Assembly: GCA_963576565.1 (NCBI GenBank)
Contig: OY755047.1
Location: forward strand, 8,712,931-8,776,930
Origin: Aspidapion aeneum
Taxonomy: Eukaryota; Arthropoda; Insecta; Coleoptera; Brentidae
Length of the DNA: 64,000 nucleotides
Reading direction: 5' to 3'
Positions 43,801 to 54,990 of the stretch are shown one piece after another. A program made the translations under genes and the position numbers. The notes beneath the pieces are model-generated. The model worked only from the letters and a program-made list of their open reading frames with translations. It was not told where the DNA came from and ran no database searches. Every line of letters begins with the position of its first letter. Positions within the stretch are counted from its first letter, which is position 1.

Positions 43801-43880
43801 ATTTACTGGAACATTTTAAATAGGAAGAAAATGTCAACCCCATAGAAAAAAAAATCAAGATCTGTAAAGTTTTGCATATA

Positions 43881-45752
43881 CAGTGAAACCTCTCCTTGCG
43901 GACACCTCTAATAAGCGGACACTCCCTTTAAGCGGACAAATTTGTTGGAACCAAGCTTTTTCCTATTTCATTACCTGTAAAATTCACTCCTTTAACCGGA
44001 CACTCTAATAACCGGACGCGGACAATTTGTTTTTCAATTCAATTTTTTTTTCAATTTATTTCTAAGATACATACATTTTTTTTTTTGGTTTTAGTACAAC
44101 TTATCATAACAAAAATTATGCTCCTAGAAACATCACAATCCTAAAGACAAACGTCGCGCTAGGCATTTTTGTATAGTTACACAAGCAAATCTAATATGAT
44201 AAATCACTAATTTTATAATTATTTTTTGAACACTTAACACAAAATTTTAGTTCAGTTTAATACCAATATTTGAATTTTTTTACTAATTATAAATCAGTTA
44301 ATAGTTTACTTTATTGATACATGCACAAAATATTTTTTGTAAAGATTAATTATAATTATTTATTATATCAAAGATTTATTATTTTATTGATTTCTTCACT
44401 AGAAAGCATAAAGAGTCTTGTTTTCACTAATGTTTTAAACGATTTTAAATTAACTGTATTTTGTAGTACAGATTTTTTCAACTCTGTTGGAAAGTGATTA
44501 AAGACTTTTGGAAATAAATACATGTGATATCTATCACCTATATTTTTGGAAGCTTTTTGCTCTTCTATGTTGTACTGAGTGGTAGATCTCGTATTTTTTT
44601 CATGCGAGTGTAATTTTAAATTACTCCTATTTTTAAAGCAAAATAAGCTCAAGTGATAGTAATAAATTTGTCTAATATCTAATACTTTTGATTCTTGGAA
44701 TAATCGATTTGTAGGATATAGAAAATGTCTAAAATACATGGTTTTTAAAATAGCTTTTTGTGTAATATTTAATTTTTTTAGATGTGAATCATATACGCCC
44801 TCCCATGCCAAGATGCCGTACTGTAGTCTACTTTCGACTAAGCCATAGTAGAGTGTTTGAAGATGGTTTATGTTTAAAATTTGCCTAAGATATTTAAATC
44901 TAAATAGCATTATTCTTATAGTGTTTGTGACTTGTTTTACGTGGATATTCCATTTTAAATGTTTGTCAATGTGGACTCCTAAGTATTTAACAGAATCTGT
45001 AGAATTTATTGTTACATTATTTACCAAAAACACAATCATAATTTGGTAAATTCCTTTTATTGCAAGAGAACGGCATTATATATGTCTTATCAAAATTTAT
45101 TGTTAGTAATTTGTAATTAAAGATGTCAAAGATTTCATTTAAGTTTCTCTCCGCAATAATTTTTAACTCCTGCCAAGAGTTTGCCTCAAAGAAAATAACG
45201 GTATCGTCACAGAAACTAAAGATCGTTCCTTGAAGCCGATGTTCGAGAATATTATTTATATAGAGGGTGAAAAGAGTAGGACCAATCACTGTTTTGGTTA
45301 AAATATTCTGAAACCTCCCTTAACCGGACGCGAACCTCTGACAACGGAACGGAGCGCTGCACGACATGGGCATAAATATTATGTAGTATGTTGGCAACAA
45401 CGCACTTTGCAAAATTACCTCGAGCCGTTTTAATGTGGAGACTAAATACTTCTCTCGTATTTATAACATATTTTATTCGGCGGGACTGTGTGTTTAATTT
45501 TTATTGTTCAGTTGGGTAGTAATAGATCTCCATGAAGTGGCGCCTAGTAAAAATCTTTTTAGTTGGAAGTTGTTAACGTTTCGGAGAAGCACGAAAGATC
45601 GCTGAAAAATTTAATATCAGAAAAACACAATCAGCGGGAATTGTTAATAAATATATATTAAAATTTCGCAGTTCCCTCTCATAAGCGGACACCTCCAATA
45701 AGCGAACAAAATCGATGGAACCATGAGTGTTAGCTTATAGGATGTTTCACTG
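43881..45752 (+). mobile_element. Tigger/pogo MITE with nested LINE
   Basis: CAGTGAAACCTCTCC start and GTTTCACTG end, TA at 43879-43880 and 45753-45754. The 5' part (43881-44034) and 3' part (45290-45752) join at a GGACAATTT...GGTTAAAATATTC point, as in the undisturbed copy at 30535. The transposase start is eroded (GAAGTGGCGCCTAG near 45535). Confidence 0.85.
44035..45289 (-). pseudogene. CR1/Jockey-like LINE, 5' truncated
   Basis: Minus strand: the frame from 45289 starts IGPTLFTLYINNILEHRL (motif B), then FSFCDDTVIFF, where motif C reads CDD; it shifts near 45020 into a 223-codon frame with SVKYLGVHIDKHLKWNIHV, YGILAWEGVYDSHLKKLNI, QKAILKTMY and SFKTLVKTRLF, stop at 44368. The 3' UTR ends in an AATTGAATTG-type tail at 44035. 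TGTTTT at 44029-44034 and 45290-45295 may be the target duplication. Confidence 0.8.
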
Positions 45753-45769
45753 TACAGTTAGAAAACGTC

Positions 45770-46766
45770 TCTAACCAGGACCAGCCGTCAAGAAAATCCG
45801 GACAAAATCCGGACGTCAAAATTTTTTCGATGCCACACACAAAAAATCAACTTTTTTTTTTATTGAAACAATAACTAATAAATAACATAATATACCTACT
45901 ATTTTATAGGTACTTTTCACTGCTTTGTATTTTATTCAACAGCGTTGAATTTTTAGGCAGAAGTACAAAATCGTAAAATTCTGAGCAGCTCATATTTCTT
46001 AAATTGTATGAAGTCATGAGTATTCCTTTTACAGAAGATAAAAGCAGCCTATTTCTTTCTTTGGTCCACTGGGTAGAAATACTTGCATTAACATATTTTG
46101 CCCATTTTTCGTGGGTAGGCAGATTGTGGTCATCAGAAGTAAAATTGTCTGATATGTACTTTTTTAGATTACAAACTTCATCAAAAAAATTGTGTGTGCT
46201 TAAGACCACACGGCAGAAGTGTAAACTTCAACAAGGCGAAATTAATAATACTACTTTAAGCGGGGTCTTTACATAACGTTTTACCTTACGTCTTGCCTGT
46301 CAGTCAAAAGGGTCAAGTATGACGGTTGAAAGACTAGGGTAGACACTTGATAGTTTTAACGTACGTTTTTAGATCAGTTTTTGATACAAATCGATGGTTT
46401 TATTGGAAAACAATGCGTGATCCGGTCAGTTCTCTAGGCGGTCTTCCGTCTTAAATCAGTTCAAGTAAAATGTCAGTTTTTCCGCCTACACACAAAGTTT
46501 TACTTGATGCGTTTTGATTGAACAGGCAAAATGTAAGGTAAAACGTTATGTGAAGACCCCGCTTAAAGGTGAATTCACACTGCTAATTTTATCGACGATT
46601 ATTGTTTAATTACATTTTTTGAAACTAGTTTATTTTGCATTATTTGATGTTTATAAAGGCGGCTACTTTAAAATCCGGACGTTGATGAAAAATCCGCCCG
46701 GACCCACCCGGACGTAGTAAAAATCCGGACATGTCCGGATTAATCCGGACGTCTGGTAAACCTATG
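45770..46766 (-). mobile_element. hAT-derived element, left arm of large palindrome
   Basis: Shares ~1 kb with 48121-49408 in inverted order. The minus-strand frame 46209-45904 includes FFDEVCNLKKYISD and TKERNRLLLSSVKGILMTSY, CSEFYDFVL, NKIQSSEKY, resembling the C-terminal dimerisation end of hAT transposases. The inner end TCTGGTAAACCTA pairs with the partner's AGGGTTACCAGA. Repeated ATCCGGAC motifs lie under both ends. A piggyBac-like MITE is nested inside. Confidence 0.65.
46260..46562. mobile_element. piggyBac-like MITE (left arm)
   Basis: GCGGGGTCTTTACATAACG and inverted end; TTAA at 46256-46259 and 46563-46566. A mirrored copy is at 48278-48580. Confidence 0.8.
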
Positions 46767-46767
46767 T

Positions 46768-48117
46768 ACAGTAGAACCCCGATTATTCGTGCTCCACGGG
46801 ACCGGACGAGGCACGGATAAGTGAAAAGCCCGGATAATCCGAACATTCATTTATTACATGTTACATACATATTATGTATATATACTCAAAATATGACAAA
46901 AAAATGTCCAAACTAAGTTTATACAGTGTGTCCACGTAAGTTGGCGGCATATGGGAAACTTTTTTATTATTAGTTTTACGAAAAAAAGTTATTCTTCATA
47001 AAAAGTTCTGCATGGTCCAAAACCTAAAATGCAACCATCAGATGTTAAATTTTTTTAGTCATATTACGAGGTTCGTCAAAAAATGTGATTTTTGCTCCAG
47101 AGTAAAGAACCTTTCTTTTTGACAATATCGAAAATTGTTATAAAGAAAAGATGTTTAGAATTAAAAATAGCTTTCAAATATTCAACATTGTTTATTTACA
47201 TTAAAAAAATATTTTTTTCTACATTTTCTCTGCGATTACGTTGGAAATTTAAGTTTGCACATTAATGCATAATTAATCTAGGATGCACTGGCATTTTTTA
47301 AAACTGATAATTAAAGTAGGCTTTGCGAACTGTCTAAATATCGAAAATTCGAAGAAACGTCAACAATCGTATTTCAAAAAGTGCCACGGTATAAACACTT
47401 TTTTAGGCAGTCTAACAGTGTTTTTCAAAATTTTTAGAGATCCGTATTGTACAGTTTTATGTTTGACAGACGTATTTGTTTGTTACAAACTAGTGATTAA
47501 GCAACCTAAAGGTTATCAGTGTTCGATAAATATTAAGAGATAATTGTTTTTAAAAGTTTATTTATAATTGTTTAATCAAATTTATAATTAATAAATGCAA
47601 TGCATTAATGTGCAAACTTAATCGCAGAGAAAATGAAGAAAAAAATATTTTTTTAATGTAAATAAATAATATTAAATATTTGAAAGCTATTTTTAATTCT
47701 AAACATCTTTTCTTTATAACAATTTTCGATATTGTCAAAAAAAAAGGTACTTTACTCTGGAGCAAAAATCACATTTTTTGACAAACCTCGTAATATGACT
47801 GAAAAAATTTAACATCTGATGGTTGCATTTTAGGTTTTGGACCATGCAGAACTTTTTATGAAGAATAACTTTTTTCGTAAAGCTAATAATAAAAAAGTTT
47901 CCCATATGCCGCCAACTTACGTGGACACACTGTATGTATGTATTGCATAAAAAGAAAACAGAACAAAAAATATAATTCTACATAAGGTTTTGTTCGAGTG
48001 ATTTCCGGTAACGCTATTTCGATAGAACTTCAAAAACACAATTTCGATTATGGGAAATCATAGCACGGATAATCCGCAGCCCGGATAATCCGCGCACGGA
48101 TAATCGGGGTTCTACTG
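46768..48117. mobile_element. Second Tigger-type MITE at palindrome centre
   Basis: Ends CAGTAGAACCCCGATTAT and ATAATCGGGGTTCTACTG with further inverted subterminal text (CCCGGATAATCCG), TA outside. Different family from the AGCGGACA Tigger. Carries a nested foldback. Confidence 0.75.
46924..47932. mobile_element. Foldback mariner-like MITE
   Basis: CAGTGTGTCCACGTAAG...CTTACGTGGACACACTG, TA flanks (46922-46923, 47933-47934). Arms of ~330 bp (to AACATCTGATGG and beyond) around a ~300-bp core. Ends resemble those of the element at 284-1811. Confidence 0.8.
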
Positions 48118-48277
48118 TACTAGGGTTACCAGACATCCGGATTAATCCGGACATGTCCGGATTTTTACTACGTCCGGATTTTAAAGTAGCCGCCTTTATA
48201 AACATCAAATAATGCAAAATAAACTAGTTTCAAAAAATGTAATTAAACAATAATCGTTTAGCAGAATTCACCTTTAA

Positions 48278-48580
48278 GCGGGGTCTTCACATAACGTTTT
48301 ACCTTACATCTTGCCTGTTCAGTCAAAACGCATCAAGTAAAACTTTGTGTGTAGACGGAAAAACGGACGTTTTACTTGAACTGATTTAAGACGGAAGACC
48401 GCCTAGAGAACTGACCGGATCACGCATTGTTTTCCAATAAAACCATCGTTTTGTATCAAAAACTGATCTAAAAACGTACGTTAAAATTATCAAGTGTCTA
48501 CGTTAGTCTTTCAACCGTCATACTTGACCCTTTTGACTGACAGGCAACACGTAAGGTAAAACGCTATGTGAAGACCCCGC
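48278..48580. mobile_element. piggyBac-like MITE (right arm)
   Basis: GCGGGGTCTTCACATAACG...GAAGACCCCGC with TTAA on both sides (48274-48277, 48581-48584). Confidence 0.8.
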
Positions 48581-48779
48581 TTAAAGTAGTATTATTAAAT
48601 TCGCCTTGTTGAAGTTTACACTTCTGCCGTGTGGTCTTAAGCACACACAATTTTTTTGATGAAGTTTGTAATCTAAAAAAGTACATGTCAGACAATTCTA
48701 CTTCTGATGACCACAATCTGCCTACCCACGAAAAATGGGCAAAATATTTTAATGCAAGTGTTTCTACCCAGTGGACCAA

Positions 48780-49115
48780 ATACTGTTTCAACCCATCAAA
48801 AAAGTTGGAGAACTCAATATTCTCATGGAAACTGGAAGCGTGACTACCCAAGCCGATATGGAGTTTCTGGGAGTACTCATTGATCAGGCTCTAGATTGGA
48901 AATGCCATATTTCAAAACTAAACAAATCTTTAAGCAGTGTCATCTATGCAATTAGGATCGCTAAACAGACTATTGGTGGGAGGTCGCAATAACTATTTAT
49001 TATGCATACTTTTATAGCATTTTACAATATGGTGTGGAATTTTGGGGCAACTCTGTTGGTGCGAGGAGAGCGTTTCTCCTTCAGAAACGTGCTGTTCGAG
49101 CAATATTTTGCTTTT
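48780..49115 (+). pseudogene. Internal LINE fragment inside the hAT element
   Basis: Residues FLGVLIDQALDWKCHISKL, then SVIYAIRIAKQTIGG and, one frame over, ILQYGVEFWGNSV, QKRAVRAIF: the post-reverse-transcriptase region of a Jockey/CR1-type LINE. It has neither a 3' tail nor target duplications, and replaces ~15 bp of hAT text (compare 46040-46070). Confidence 0.7.
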
Positions 49116-49410
49116 ATTTTCTGTAAAAGAAATACTCATGACTTCATACAATTTAAGAAATATGAGTTGGTCAGAATTTTACGATTTTGTACTTCTGTCT
49201 AAAAATTCAATGCTGTTGAATAAAATATAAAGCAGTGAAAAGTACCTATAAAATAGTAGGTATATTATGTTATTTATTAGTTATTGTTTCAATAAAAAAA
49301 AGTTGATTTATTGTGTGTGGCATCGAAAAAATTTTGACGTCCGGATTTTGTCCGGATTTTCTTGAGGGCTGGTCCTGGTTAGAGACGTTTTCATCTGGTA
49401 ACCCTATACT

Positions 49411-49765
49411 GTACTAGATACGAATATTAAAATAATTGTAATTCTGTTTCTTTGTGTAAAATCTCAGCCCGAAATTCGCAATAAGAAATATGAATATCAT
49501 TGTGTAGTGCAACGTGAGCGAGAGAGACAACAATATTCGACACGCCTCGAGTTAGAACGAGAGGAACGACTAAAGGTTAGTACGAGTCCATGCACTTAAC
49601 GGTTACTGGTTATCCGTTAAGACGGTTTTTATATATTGCCGAGGAAATTAAAGGTACGAAAAAAAATCACGATTTTTTTTTAATTGAATATTTATCGGTA
49701 TGTAATGATTTATAACATTGTTAACAGTATCTGGTTTATTAAAAAAACTTCTTTTTTGCAATTCA
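49411..49765. other. Unassigned stretch
   Basis: Includes a short direct-looking GAGCGAGAGAGACAAC segment; no gene recognised. Confidence 0.3.
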
Positions 49766-49983
49766 GGGACTAAACACGCATTTTAGTCCCTCATTTTAGG
49801 GACTAAAATACTACTTTTTATCCCGGGGACTAAAATATTTTACTCCCGGGGACTAAAATATTTTAGTCCCTGGACCCGAATTCATGGTTTTTCAAATTTT
49901 GTATTTTTGTATTTGGGAGCATCTAAAAATAGGCCTATACACTATCAAAATAAACTACCTAGCCTAATCTATACATTCCTACG

Positions 49984-51296
49984 TTATTTGACATTATTAT
50001 TGTTTGTTATATTGATATTCAAAATAGCGCCGCTACAGCCAACTAAATGAATCAATGATCGTGGATCTGAATCGATTTCGCTTCGCTGTTGGTTGAGGTT
50101 GATGTTTTGCAGTGGAGATCCGAAAATTGCTGGTTCGGTGTGATCAGTGCTGCTGTCTTCGTTGATTGTGGGTTCTGGAAAATTGCATACTGCTACGGTA
50201 CGTGATTGGCCTTGGCTTTTATGACTCTTGACATCTGTCCTCAAGTTTTGACTGAATATTTTATCTGCCACATTTTTTTTGTTTTCGATTGATTGCTCAA
50301 CATACCCTTCAGCAACGGTAGCACTTTTCCAACCACCGTGTCTTTTGAGCTGGTCAATATTCGCTCCAGAATCTGCTAAAAGGAAGCAGAGGTACGCCTG
50401 AAGCAGTGTCCTGTGTATGAAACGGCCTCTGGCAGGTTCAGGAAGGCAGCTATTTTTCGCGGGAAAAGCCCAAAAGTATTCTTTCCAACAGGTTGTGATA
50501 AACATTTGCCGTCTTTATAGCCAATGAAATATCTCGATATTGTCAAATTTGTTGGTCTCAGAGCCATGTAGGATTTACAGATTTTCACTACGTCTGTAGC
50601 GTTGCTTTCTTTTGGAGTTCTTCACTATGAAGCATCGGTCAGTTTGATTTTTCGTGTTTCGAACTGTGACAACAAGATGAAAATCTTGGACTTGAACATC
50701 TTCATTCTGTAGCTGGCACAGTTTAACACCCCTGCATGCACCGGCAACTCCCATTATCAACGCCACCTGGAAAAAAAAGATTTTTCAGTTACTAAGTAGC
50801 AATACAATTTTTTGTACAAACTACGTAACCTGATAGCAACAAATGATATTTCGAATCAGTGACCTTAACATGGTTCAAAATAATATAAAAACAGTTCACT
50901 TTACCTTGATCATCAAATATTCTTGATTTGGTGCTTCCTGGAGGAACTGCTGGATATGATCCATGTCCAGTATTCGAGACTTCTTTGGGCGGTAGCCATC
51001 CCCATTTCTTTTCAAAAATGCCTTCAATTGTGAATATTTTCAATGTCCAAACTTTTTTCAACGATCATCTTTGATTTAATCATTGAATAATGTGACTAAA
51101 CCGTTGAAGCCTTCAAATTTTTCGCATGATGGAAGAAATATGCAAGAAGTACCTTCTCCTGTGTAACATCAGCAAGATCCTTAGCTTGACACCAATCCAG
51201 GAAATGTTTGTATTGTTTTTCATATATTTTCTCCGATTTAGCGGGCCGCAGTGCCTTCACTGCCTCTGCGGCAGCTGTATCAATATCAATATCCAT
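49984..51296 (-). pseudogene. Crypton-like tyrosine recombinase, inactivated
   Basis: Minus strand: MDIDIDTAAAEAVKALRP, KIYEKQYKHFLDWCQAKD, EKVLLAYFFHHAKNLKASTV (core-binding domain), then a stop replacing the tryptophan expected before SHYSM; a one-base shift near 51020; PKKSRILDMDHIQQFLQEAP; an intron (50767-50904, GTAAAG...TTCCAG); VALIMGVAGACRG with catalytic arginine I; a shift near 50600; YTGHCFRRTSASF (H-x-x-R); a shift near 50393; LKRHGGWKSATVAEGYVE (H/W box and tyrosine nucleophile). So R, H-x-x-R, H/W and Y are all still readable, but one stop and at least three shifts break the frame. Related to KIAA1958/ZMYM-type recombinase proteins. Confidence 0.85.
50767..50904 (-). other. Intron in the recombinase pseudogene
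   Basis: GTAAAG donor (50904) and TTTTTTTTCCAG acceptor (50767), 138 bp. Joining gives NQEYLMIK then VALIMGVAG in phase. Confidence 0.75.
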
Positions 51297-51765
51297 TTTT
51301 TTACTTTTGGGAACGCACTAGCAAATCGCAGAAATCTCCACGGCGTTGTTTGTATTTTACAGTTATTTTATGGTACCTTGACAACACCCTGACAACCAAG
51401 TATTATCCAAGGCTATCTAAGAAATATCAACTGATTTAACGTCAGAGAATGAATGGTACTTTATTGGTTGTCACATTTTATAGGCCAATTAGTGCAGTGG
51501 AGATGACTTTCTTTTCGAAAATTTAATTAAAAATTTGAATGAAACTATGCCCAGAATTGCAAAAAATAGTATATATACCACTTGACTAAAGTGTCTTTTT
51601 ATCCCTCAGCGAATTATAGCCCTCCCTGTGGTCGGGCTACAAACATTTCGCCTCGGGATAAAAAGTATCACTTTAGTCCCTGGGTATATATTGTATATTA
51701 TTTTATTTTGACCTCTTTCTAGCCTGTCCTTTTTTGTCCTAATAGTTTTTTCTCAAAGTTCTTAC

Positions 51766-51949
51766 TAAGCGCGGATTTGGTTCAAAATGTAGGGGGGGGG
51801 GGGAATAGTCGACAAAAAAATTAATTGTAAAATATTTTGTTAGGAAGGGGGAAATTCTCCTGTTACCCCTTTAATTCTTAGGACAAAGTGCATATTTTTT
51901 TTCTAGAGGGGGTGTTATTACCCTGTTACCCCCCTCAAATCCGCTCTTG
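51766..51949. mobile_element. hAT-like MITE with 8-bp target duplication
   Basis: GTTCTTAC at 51758-51765 and 51950-51957; ends TAAGCGCGGATTTG and CAAATCCGCTCTTG are inverted; G- and C-runs inside. Confidence 0.75.
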
Positions 51950-52019
51950 GTTCTTACCCCTTCTTACACTAACCTTTTTAACGCCAAGGCTTTTTTATTT
52001 GCAAGGAAATTCAAGGTTC

Positions 52020-52872
52020 TTCCAACAGTCCTTCATTTTAGTGAAAATCCATGCTTGTTCATATACCTATACCATATACCGAAATATTAATAGACTGGGG
52101 CAACAAAAACCTTGTACAGTTCAACGCGCAGAAAACCCAAGCAGCCCTGTTTTCAAAAAAGACCAGCACCGGTGAGCCAAACATCATGCTATCTGGAAGT
52201 GCTGTCGCATTGCAGAGCCAGTTGAACATCTTGGGAGTCACTGCAGAGACCAACATGTCTTGGCACAGTCACGTGGCAGATATAGCTAAAAGGGCGTCCC
52301 AAAAGCTTGGGGTGCTATTTCGTACAAGACATCTGTATACACCAAGCCAACTGCTGACACTCTACAAAGCCCAGAGTCGACCAACTATGGAGTACTGCTC
52401 ACATATATGGAGTGCGGCTCCCAAACATACCTTAATGCTTTTGAACACCGTGCAAAAATGAGCTATCAAGCTGATCAATGACCCCGCACTTACCCGTAGC
52501 TTGGATAGTCTCGAACATCGAAGAACTGTGGGCGATCTATCTCTCTTCTACAGGTATTTATCACGGAAAATGCTCTAAAGAGTTGGCACGTATGATCCCC
52601 CCGGGAGTAGCACCTACTAGGCGAACACGTCAAACAGACGGTAACCATCAATTTATTGTCAAAATAGAGGCACCAAGAACCTCATTATATCAGAATTCAT
52701 ATCTCTGGAGAACAGCATCGCTGTGGAATAAACTCCCTGCGACAGTTTTCCCTGCAGGTTACAACCTGAACCGTTTCAAAACCAACACACACCAACATTT
52801 CCGCGCACTTGCCGCTTCTCGAGCGTGATAGCGATCTCCATGCGAGTGCGCATACCCGTAAAAAAAAAAATA
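52020..52872 (+). pseudogene. Jockey/R1-superfamily LINE C-terminus
   Basis: Residues NKNLVQFNAQKTQAALFSKK, LNILGVTAETNMSWHSHVA, ASQKLGVLFRTRHLYTPSQL, LYKAQSRPTMEYCSHIWSAA, LLNTVQK then TGA (an expected R), AIKLINDPALTRSLDSLEHR, VGDLSLFYRYL; then a shift to ELARMIPPGVAPTRRTRQ, ASLWNKLPATVFPAGYNLNR with stop at 52828. Ends in an A-rich tail at 52859-52869. Reverse transcriptase core absent. Clade within the Jockey/R1/I group uncertain. Confidence 0.75.
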
Positions 52873-52939
52873 CCTTCTAGGACAAAAAAAACATCGGAAG
52901 ACACTGGATCCAAGTTACTTTACCTCACCCAAATAACGC

Positions 52940-53220
52940 CATCATTGTAGAGATATATCTCCATTACGGGTAGCCTTAATGGATGTTGTGATACATCGTT
53001 AAAATGCTCTTTAAAATGTTGAAGATTATGTCCCCCACAACTTTTTCCTAGAAGGATCTATCCTTTTGACCTCATCATCAAATGCATACAGTTTACTGGG
53101 GGGGACCTGTCTGAGAAAAAGTTAGAACATGATTTTTGCATATTTTAAGGCCTTTAAAACGATGTATCGCAACATTCAATTCAAATACCCATAATGAAGA
53201 TATTTCCATTTTTCTTAAAC
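52940..53220. mobile_element. Foldback MITE
   Basis: GATATATCTCCATTA...TGTTGTGATACATCGTTAAAA is inverted at 53150-53215 (ACGATGTATCGCAACATT...AATGAAGATATTTCCAT). Arms ~75 bp, imperfect. Confidence 0.55.
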
Positions 53221-53404
53221 CATACCTGTTTAATGATGACGTGGTGGGGGCTCGGTTCGGTTCTGTTTTTGATTGAGTGTCTCTCGACGGTTTTTTGTGT
53301 CTTAGTATATCAACTAGAATGGTGTAAAATTTCAAATCGGTAATTCGAAGTGAAATATTTTGGCATTAAATCAACGGACTTAAATTCCCTAAACAAAACA
53401 GGAT

Positions 53405-54057
53405 TTTTAGCTCACACATATACTATACTATAGTAGTGTGAGCTATGGTGATCCTAATTTTTTCGAGAAAAAAAAAGTTGCTCCGATTTCAAAAATTTTT
53501 ATATATTTTTGCGTTTCAGATGATTTTGAAACTTTTTTGTTGCGCCGTCTGTCTGTCGGTCTGTCTGTCTGTCTGTCTGTCTGTCTGTATGTCTGTCTGT
53601 CTGCCTGTCTGTCTGTCTGTATGTCTGTAACGACCAACGCGCATAACTCAAAAACCGCTTGGCCGATTTTAATGAAATTTGGTATCTAGGCTGGGTCTTG
53701 GGTCGAGATGGTCCCATTTAAAAATGAAGAAAATCTACCGAACACAAACCAAATAAAAGGGTGGGGGTAGATTTCAAAAATTAGAGTTTATGTGAAAATA
53801 TGGCGTGTGTGATATCAAACGAAAGGTAATTAAGTCTGCAGTTAAACAAAATACATTTTAATTTATTTAAAAAAAAGGGTGGGAATATATTTTAAAAATT
53901 AGAGTTTAAGTGAAAACATGGCTTGTGTGGTATCAAACAAAAGGTAATTTAGTCTGGAGTTAAATAAAATATATTTTGGTTTTTAGTTATATTAGCTCAC
54001 ACGTACACTATAACTATAGTACCTAGTGTGAGCTTAGGGGCCCATATATTGGCAGAG
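53405..54057 (-). mobile_element. CAGA-rich repeat element, copy 3
   Basis: Reverse orientation of copies 1 and 2. AGCTCACAC/GTGTGAGCT hairpins at both ends, (CTGT)n at 53546-53628. It has one tandem unit fewer. Confidence 0.75.
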
Positions 54058-54530
54058 TATTTCGTATTGTACGTAGGATCTACTAGTGTGTGTGTAGGCA
54101 GGAAAAATTTTAATATCCTGTAGATCGATAATGAAGCGTTTGTGAACCTAGGTTTTTGTTATTCATCCACGTTTCACATAATCACAGGTCTTATATTAGT
54201 ATAAAAAAATTTCGGACTTCCACTGCCTTTATTTATAATTTTTTAGGTTTTTTAGGTTTTTTTTATTTTGTTTTTTAATTTAAACTTTAATTTAAATACG
54301 TTTCGGTTAGTAGGTATCTTTAACAGTTTTCAAGTGTAAACTGTAAAATTTTGTTTTTACTTAATCATTGTCTACGAGTTTCAAACAAAGTCTTATTAGT
54401 ATAATGTAGATATGTGTAAAGAAGCAGCCAGGCAATAAATCCGTTTTAATAATAATTTGTAAACAAGAAACTTAGCGGAATGGAGTCACGGTTTATCACG
54501 AGTTTACTTACTAGAAAGTTCTCATATTTA

Positions 54531-54569
<39 letters not shown>

Positions 54570-54732
54570 CTGGCGTGTTTAGGGATGGGCACAAGAATAT
54601 TCTCTGCTTTACTTTACCCGCGAAATTTAGAAGCATGGGGATTTGTCAGTCGGTTATTTTGTGCTTGGTTATCTTCCTCTCTTCTAATCCATTACTTTTT
54701 TGCCTACTGCAGGATTTCGATTGGATAAATAC
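54058..54732. other. Unassigned stretch with a (TC)n run
   Basis: (TC)n at about 54529-54566. The 82-codon frame across it is not recognised and is probably chance. Confidence 0.3.
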
Positions 54733-54990
54733 TTAAATTTTTAGTTATTAAGAGTATTTTCTCACTATTTACATAGGATTAGAGACAAAACCGTCTGATT
54801 AACTTCGCAAGAGTGTCACATTGACCAAGCAGTGTTCTGAGGAGTCCATAAGGACGAAACATTTAACTGTCAACACTTATTAGGTGTCCATCAGATCTTG
54901 GACCCCCGTGAGGTTAAGCTTTCAAGCTACTCACGGAAAAATATGAGAGAAACAAAAATCCTTTTTACCTATTTAGCCACGAAACTTGTT
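54733..54990 (+). mobile_element. Hammerhead-bearing repeat, copy 2
   Basis: Plus-strand order equals copy 1: ACCGTCTGATTAACTTCGC, ribozyme, TTAGGTGTCCATCAGATCTTGG, GTTAAGCTTTCAAGCTA, CACGGAAAAATATGAGAGAA. Lacks the upstream 19-bp hairpin block. Confidence 0.75.
54831..54877 (+). ncRNA. Hammerhead ribozyme, type I, canonical core
   Basis: Helix I AGTGTT (54831-54836) with AACACT (54872-54877); core CTGAGGA (54837-54843); helix II GTCC-ATAA-GGAC (54844-54855); GAAA (54856-54859); helix III ACA/TGT with loop TTTAAC; cleavage after C54871. All invariant positions are present. Confidence 0.85.

Larger units (their letters stand above)
48121..49408 (+). mobile_element. hAT-derived element, right arm of large palindrome
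   Basis: Starts AGGGTTACCAGACATCCGG and ends TCTGGTAACCCTA. The plus-strand frame 48631-48780 (FFDEVCNLKKYMSDNSTSD) is the partner of the left arm, interrupted at QWTK by a ~335-bp LINE fragment, then resumes KEILMTSYNLRNMSWSEF near 49120. Contains the mirrored piggyBac-like MITE. Confidence 0.65.
49766..51680 (-). mobile_element. Crypton-like tyrosine-recombinase element
   Basis: A decayed recombinase gene is flanked by clusters of inverted GGGACTAAA/TTTAGTCCC motifs: at 49766-49790 (7-bp spacer), 49799-49824 (8-bp spacer, degenerate), 49826-49847 and 49849-49870 (4-bp spacers). On the 5' side a ~88-bp hairpin (51593-51680) has TAGCCC/GGGCTA inside and GGGATAAAA-AGTATCAC-TTTAGTCCC outside. 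No long terminal inverted repeats, as expected for Cryptons. Outer limits are set only by these motifs. Confidence 0.6.
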
